Below, in pieces: positions 8,214 to 11,197 of a stretch of DNA of 11,197 nt. Positions within the stretch are counted from its first letter, which is position 1. The number at the start of each line of letters is the position of its first letter. The notes below the pieces were generated by a model. It was not told the DNA's origin and did no database searches. It saw only the letters and a list, made by a program, of their open reading frames with translations. This stretch comes from CAYWKS01 sp964458935 (GTDB lineage Bacteria; Planctomycetota; Phycisphaerae; Phycisphaerales; Zrk34): the NCBI GenBank assembly GCA_964458935.1, contig CAYWKS010000049.1, positions 1-11,197 on the forward strand, read 5' to 3'. Position numbers and translations under genes: made by a program.

Positions 8214-8504
8214 ATGTCTGTCCGTGGTCAAGTCAAGTGGTTCGATCCCAAGAAGGGGTACGGGTTCATCATCGGACCGGACGGCCAGGATGTCTTTGTC
8301 CACTACTCGCATATCGAGCAGGACGGCTTCCGCCTGCTCAAGGACGGCGAAGAGGTGGACTACGACCTGGTCGAGGGGGACAAGGGCTGGCAAGCCCGGG
8401 CCGTACAACGCCACGACGTCAAGGTCAACGCCGAGGCCGCGCGAGAGATGGCCGAGTCCGGCCTGCATCAGCGGCCCCACGCCGACCCCGACGCCGACGC
8501 CTGA
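8214..8504 (+). CDS. Cold-shock-domain protein (CspA family)
   Basis: Binds single-stranded RNA/DNA through a five-stranded OB-fold beta barrel, melting RNA structure and aiding translation or antitermination. Residues 1-70 form the domain: GQVKWFDPKKGYGFI contains RNP1 (K14-I19) and VFVHYS is RNP2 (27-32), followed by LKDGEEVDYDLVEGDKGWQA. Usual members have 65-70 residues; this one has 96, with an acidic and His-containing tail ending HADPDADA that looks disordered. GGAGG (8203-8207) lies 6 bases before ATG 8214, one of the strongest ribosome binding sites in the window, consistent with high expression. A long structured leader precedes it. The histidine kinase gene follows after about 50 bases with no evident terminator. 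Which Csp paralogue it corresponds to, and whether it is cold-induced, cannot be told. Confidence 0.93.
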   Translation: MSVRGQVKWFDPKKGYGFIIGPDGQDVFVHYSHIEQDGFRLLKDGEEVDYDLVEGDKGWQARAVQRHDVKVNAEAAREMAESGLHQRPHADPDADA

Positions 8505-8552
8505 GCCCCGGCGCTGGCCGCTCGGCCTCGCACGGTGTCGCTTGCGCGTATC

Positions 8553-9416
8553 ATGCCCGTCATGCATGAACTGGCGTGGCTGTTGATCGGACTGGGCCTC
8601 GGCGCCGCGGGCATGATCCCCCTGGCCATCCTCGCCGCGCGACGCACCGAGCGACGCGTCCGCCGACTCGAGCAGCGCGCCCGCAGCGCCGAACGCCTCG
8701 CCGAGCTCGGCACGCTCACCGGCGGCCTCGCCCATGAGATCAAAAACCCCCTGTCCACCATCGGGCTCAACCTCCAGCTCATCCGCGAAACGCTCGACGA
8801 CGCCGACATCGCCCAGCCCCAGCGCGGCCGCCTCCAGCGACGCATCGATTCGCTCAACGATGAGGCCCAGCGCCTCCGCGACATCCTCGAGGATTTCCTG
8901 CGATTTGCCGGGCGGATGCAACTCGAACGCGAGCCGACCCGCCTCAACCGGCTCGTGGACGAACTGGTGGACTTCTATGCGCCCCAGGCCGAGCAGTCCG
9001 GCGTGCAGCTCCGCGCCCAGCCCGATGCGGCCGACCCCGAGCTGTCGATCGATCGGGCGCTGCTCAAACAGGCGGTGCTGAACCTGCTGATCAACGCGAC
9101 GCAGGCGATGGTCCAGGCCCGCTACGACGAAAGGCCGCACGGCGGGGCGACCGACCTCATGGTCCGCGTCGAGTCCACCGCCGACGAGGTGAAGCTCCAC
9201 GTGACCGACACCGGCCCCGGCATCGACGCCGAAAAACTCCAGAAGATCTTTCAGCCGTACTTCTCGACCAAGAAGGGCGGCACGGGCCTGGGCCTGGCGA
9301 CGGCCCGCCGCATCGCCGAGGAACACGGCGGCTCGCTCGGCGTCCATACCGACCAAGGCAAGGGCAGCGACTTCGTCATCACCCTCCCCCGCAAAGCCCA
9401 CGACGCAAGCGCATGA
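8553..9416 (+). CDS. Single-TM sensor histidine kinase (HisKA/HATPase)
   Basis: An ATP-dependent histidine kinase of the NtrB/HPK4-like kind. With ATG 8553 it has 287 residues: one hydrophobic helix at about 6-30, a short Arg-rich coiled linker, HisKA with GGLAHEIKNPLS (phospho-acceptor H61) and HATPase_c with the N box NLLINATQAM (N181), G1 box DTGPGID (D219), F box FQPYFSTKKGG and G2 box GTGLGLA (243-249). All catalytic motifs are intact. No PAS, HAMP or periplasmic sensing domain is present, so the signal must come through the membrane helix, a partner protein or the short N-terminus. Alternative starts are GTG 8535 and ATG 8562, and none has a Shine-Dalgarno. TATCAT at 8549-8554 resembles a -10, which would favour ATG 8562 on a nearly leaderless message. 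No response regulator is adjacent; leuC follows with its own promoter. Confidence 0.92.
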   Translation: MPVMHELAWLLIGLGLGAAGMIPLAILAARRTERRVRRLEQRARSAERLAELGTLTGGLAHEIKNPLSTIGLNLQLIRETLDDADIAQPQRGRLQRRIDSLNDEAQRLRDILEDFLRFAGRMQLEREPTRLNRLVDELVDFYAPQAEQSGVQLRAQPDAADPELSIDRALLKQAVLNLLINATQAMVQARYDERPHGGATDLMVRVESTADEVKLHVTDTGPGIDAEKLQKIFQPYFSTKKGGTGLGLATARRIAEEHGGSLGVHTDQGKGSDFVITLPRKAHDASA

Positions 9417-9426
9417 CCACCAAGCG

Positions 9427-9443
9427 ACGCGGCTTCGCCGCGT
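9427..9443 (+). terminator. Short GC hairpin after the histidine kinase gene
   Basis: ACGCGGC (9427-9433) pairs with GCCGCGT (9437-9443) around TTC, 12 bases after the kinase stop. The stem is strong but no T run follows, so it is at best a 3'-end stabiliser or a weak terminator. The position between two genes with separate promoters is its main support. Confidence 0.3.
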
Positions 9444-9481
9444 GGCTCGGGCCGTATATAACCCCGCACCCCGCACCCGGG

Positions 9482-9511
9482 CTGACACAGCTCCGCTCGC
9501 GGTGCTACAAT
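9482..9511 (+). promoter_or_regulatory. Sigma70-like promoter of leuC
   Basis: CTGACA (9482-9487, five of six) and TACAAT (9506-9511, five of six) are 18 bases apart, with TG at 9503-9504 as an extended -10. The predicted start near 9518 gives a 38-base leader that carries GGAGG (9543-9547). There is no room for a leucine-rich leader peptide or a T-box, so control by attenuation is not supported. This is the best promoter match in the window. Confidence 0.72.
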
Positions 9512-9555
9512 CCTGCGTTTTCGTCCCCGCAGCCCCGTAATCGGAGGTACACGGC

Positions 9556-10956
9556 ATGGCCATGACCATGACCGAGAAGATCATCGCCCGACACGCAGGC
9601 CGCTCGACCGTCACCCCAGGCGAAAACGTCTGGGTCGACGTCGACGTCCTCATGACTCACGACGTCTGCGGGCCCGGCACGATCGGCATCTTCAAGCAGC
9701 AGTTCGGCCCCGACGCCCGCGTCTGGGACCCCGACCGCGTGGTCGTCATCCCCGACCACTACATCTTCACGGCCAACGAGCAGTGCCACCGCAACGTCCG
9801 CATCCTCCGCGATTTCGTGAAAGAACAGGGCCTGCGGTACTACTACGACCCCGACTTCATCAAGGCCGAGGGCATGCCCAGCCCCTACCTCGACCCCACC
9901 AAGACCAGCTACAAGGGCGTCTGTCACAAGGCGCTGCCCGAGGAGGGGCACGTCCGCCCGGGCGAAATCCTCCTCGGCACCGACAGCCACACCTGCACCG
10001 CCGGCGCCTTCGGCCAGTTCGCCTCGGGCGTGGGAAACACCGACGCCGCCTTCACGCTCGGCACCGGCAAGACCTGGCTCAAGGTCCCGCCCACCATGCG
10101 ATTCAACTTCCACGGCCAGATCCCCCCTTACCTCACCGCCAAGGACCTCATCCTCGCCGTCATCGGCGAGATCTCCGTCAGCGGCGCGACCTACCAGACC
10201 ATGTACTTCGCCGGCGAGGGCATCGGCTCGCTCACCCTCGAAGACCGCATGACTCTGACCAACATGGCCATCGAGGCCGGCGGCAAGAACGGCATCTGTG
10301 ACGTCGATGAAAAAACCCTCGAATACGTCAACGCCCGCTCCACCCGCAGCGACTGGCACCTCGTCCAAGAGGACGAGGCCGCCGCGTACATCTTCGAGCA
10401 CGCGTGGGACCTCGGCACGCTCGAGCCCCTCGTCGCCAAGCCCCACAGCCCCGACAACCGCGCCACCGCCCGCGAGTGCGAGCACGTCAAGCTCGACCGA
10501 GCCTACATCGGCTCGTGCACCGGCGGCAAGATCACCGACATGATCTTCGCCGCACGCATCCTCGACGGCGAACAGGTCAAGATCCCCACCTACGTCGTGC
10601 CCGGATCCACCGAGGTCCACGCCGATATGCAGCGGCTGAACATCTACGGCCAGACTCGCACCGCCGACGAGCCGAGCATCGAGGAGGTGCTCCGTAACGC
10701 CGGTTGCAACGTCGGCCCCAGCGGCTGCGCCGCCTGCCTCGGCGGGCCGGAGGACACGTTCGGCCGGCTCAATGAGCCCATCGCCTGCATCTCCACGACC
10801 AACCGCAACTTCCCCGGCCGCATGGGTCACAAGGAAGCCGGCGTCTACCTCGCCTCGCCTCTCACCGTCGCCGCCAGCGCGCTCCGAGGAAAGGTCACCG
10901 ACCCGCGCGAATACGTGACCGAGCCGATCACCACCGGCGGCGCCGGCGTGATGTAA
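9556..10956 (+). CDS. leuC: 3-isopropylmalate dehydratase large subunit (aconitase family)
   Basis: With LeuD this enzyme isomerises 2-isopropylmalate to 3-isopropylmalate in leucine synthesis, using a [4Fe-4S] cluster in the cytoplasm. The 466-residue product shows the family order: TEKIIARHAG near the N-terminus, MTHDVCGPGTIG (33-44), IPDHY, TDSHTCTAGAFG with H145, and the cluster ligands C321 (GSCTGGKITDM) and C391/C394 (GPSGCAACLGG). The length equals that of the E. coli-type LeuC, but the N-terminal wording resembles the LeuC/homoaconitase branch. Homoaconitase or another 2-hydroxy-diacid isomerase is therefore possible, since specificity is set largely by the small subunit. ATG 9556 has GGAGG 8 bases upstream and a clear promoter. 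No small subunit follows within the remaining 241 bases, unlike the common leuCD pair. Confidence 0.88.
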   Translation: MAMTMTEKIIARHAGRSTVTPGENVWVDVDVLMTHDVCGPGTIGIFKQQFGPDARVWDPDRVVVIPDHYIFTANEQCHRNVRILRDFVKEQGLRYYYDPDFIKAEGMPSPYLDPTKTSYKGVCHKALPEEGHVRPGEILLGTDSHTCTAGAFGQFASGVGNTDAAFTLGTGKTWLKVPPTMRFNFHGQIPPYLTAKDLILAVIGEISVSGATYQTMYFAGEGIGSLTLEDRMTLTNMAIEAGGKNGICDVDEKTLEYVNARSTRSDWHLVQEDEAAAYIFEHAWDLGTLEPLVAKPHSPDNRATARECEHVKLDRAYIGSCTGGKITDMIFAARILDGEQVKIPTYVVPGSTEVHADMQRLNIYGQTRTADEPSIEEVLRNAGCNVGPSGCAACLGGPEDTFGRLNEPIACISTTNRNFPGRMGHKEAGVYLASPLTVAASALRGKVTDPREYVTEPITTGGAGVM

Positions 10957-11141
10957 TCCAAGTCAGCTTCAGGCAGAACCACCCTGAGCCTCGTTTCCGC
11001 AGGAAGATCAAGTGGATTCTGCGCGTCTTCGGCAGATGCGTCGGTGGCTGCCGAATCGCCTGCTCGCGACGCGCGGACACACCGCAGCAGGCCCTGAGCC
11101 AGGATGCCCGCCACCTCGCGCCGGCGCTCGTCACATGTCAT
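10845..11141 (-). CDS. Small basic hypothetical protein, convergent with and overlapping leuC
   Basis: A 98-residue reading frame from ATG 11141 (a GTG start at 11168 would add nine residues). The N-terminal half, MTCDERRREVAGILAQGLLR, has the look of a real amphipathic helix. It is followed by an Ala/Asp-rich linker and NPLDLPAETRLRVV. I recall, without being able to check, short planctomycete ORFs with this helix, linker and LD.P.ETRL pattern next to site-specific recombinase genes. The last third (from about residue 63) is antisense to the 3' end of leuC for 112 bases and is probably not conserved protein, so the gene may be a relic that has lost its own stop, or a real convergent overlap. 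No clear Shine-Dalgarno is seen. The DNA at 10957-11197 is also visibly less extreme in codon bias than the neighbours. Confidence 0.4.
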   Translation of the reverse strand: MTCDERRREVAGILAQGLLRCVRASRAGDSAATDASAEDAQNPLDLPAETRLRVVLPEADLDYITPAPPVVIGSVTYSRGSVTFPRSALAATVRGEAR

Positions 11142-11197
11142 GGAATCCGGATCGCGATTGGATGGCACAGCAGCACTCCGCAGGGATCATTCCCCGC

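Noticed and set aside
9455..9462. TATATAA as a -10 element before leuC
   Set aside because: No -35-like hexamer lies at the right distance, and a much better promoter is present at 9482-9511.
8013..9653. 546-codon open frame on the - strand opposite csp, the kinase and the leuC start
   Set aside because: It runs antisense through three recognisable genes and has the same low-complexity composition; no start signal or family motif is seen.

Overview
The window is strongly GC-rich, densely coded DNA from a Gram-negative-type bacterium. Gene content, 5'-poor Shine-Dalgarno use at several starts, the long LeuC type and a small basic ORF at the right end suggest a planctomycete, perhaps of the Phycisphaerae. 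That placement is an inference from the look of the proteins, not a demonstrated assignment. Nearly everything is chromosomal housekeeping or envelope function. I see no rRNA, tRNA, CRISPR array, insertion sequence or clear prophage.

Positions 1-3412 form a translation and RNA-turnover block on the + strand: the 3' end of rpsU (S21), rsfS (ribosome silencing factor), rpsO (S15, with its own sigma70-like promoter) and pnp (polynucleotide phosphorylase). The rpsO-pnp gap holds three perfect or near-perfect hairpins, including a 17-bp-class stem. This matches the position of the RNase III/PNPase autoregulatory leader known in enterobacteria. A textbook intrinsic terminator (3386-3412) closes the block.

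Positions 3417-7810 look like an envelope module. A small two-helix LapA-domain membrane protein lies on the - strand. Divergent from it are two GT-C (ArnT/PMT-like) integral-membrane glycosyltransferases and a PAP2 lipid phosphatase. The last two are translationally coupled through a TTGA start/stop overlap. Together they could attach sugars from polyprenyl-phosphate donors to a lipid or protein outside the cytoplasmic membrane and recycle or trim the lipid phosphate. The acceptor is unknown.

Positions 7811-8213 are a 403-base non-coding stretch with an AT-richer head (possible promoter, repeated GGTAAAT motif) followed by two perfect hairpins. It leads into a cold-shock-domain protein with a strong Shine-Dalgarno, so it is probably a long structured 5' UTR. 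Next comes a compact single-TM histidine kinase without a response regulator in the window.

Positions 9482-10956 carry leuC (3-isopropylmalate dehydratase large subunit, aconitase family with all three cluster cysteines) behind a clear promoter and Shine-Dalgarno, but with no leuD directly downstream. The right end holds a small convergent - strand ORF of uncertain status. It recalls, from memory only, little ORFs found beside recombinase genes in planctomycetes.
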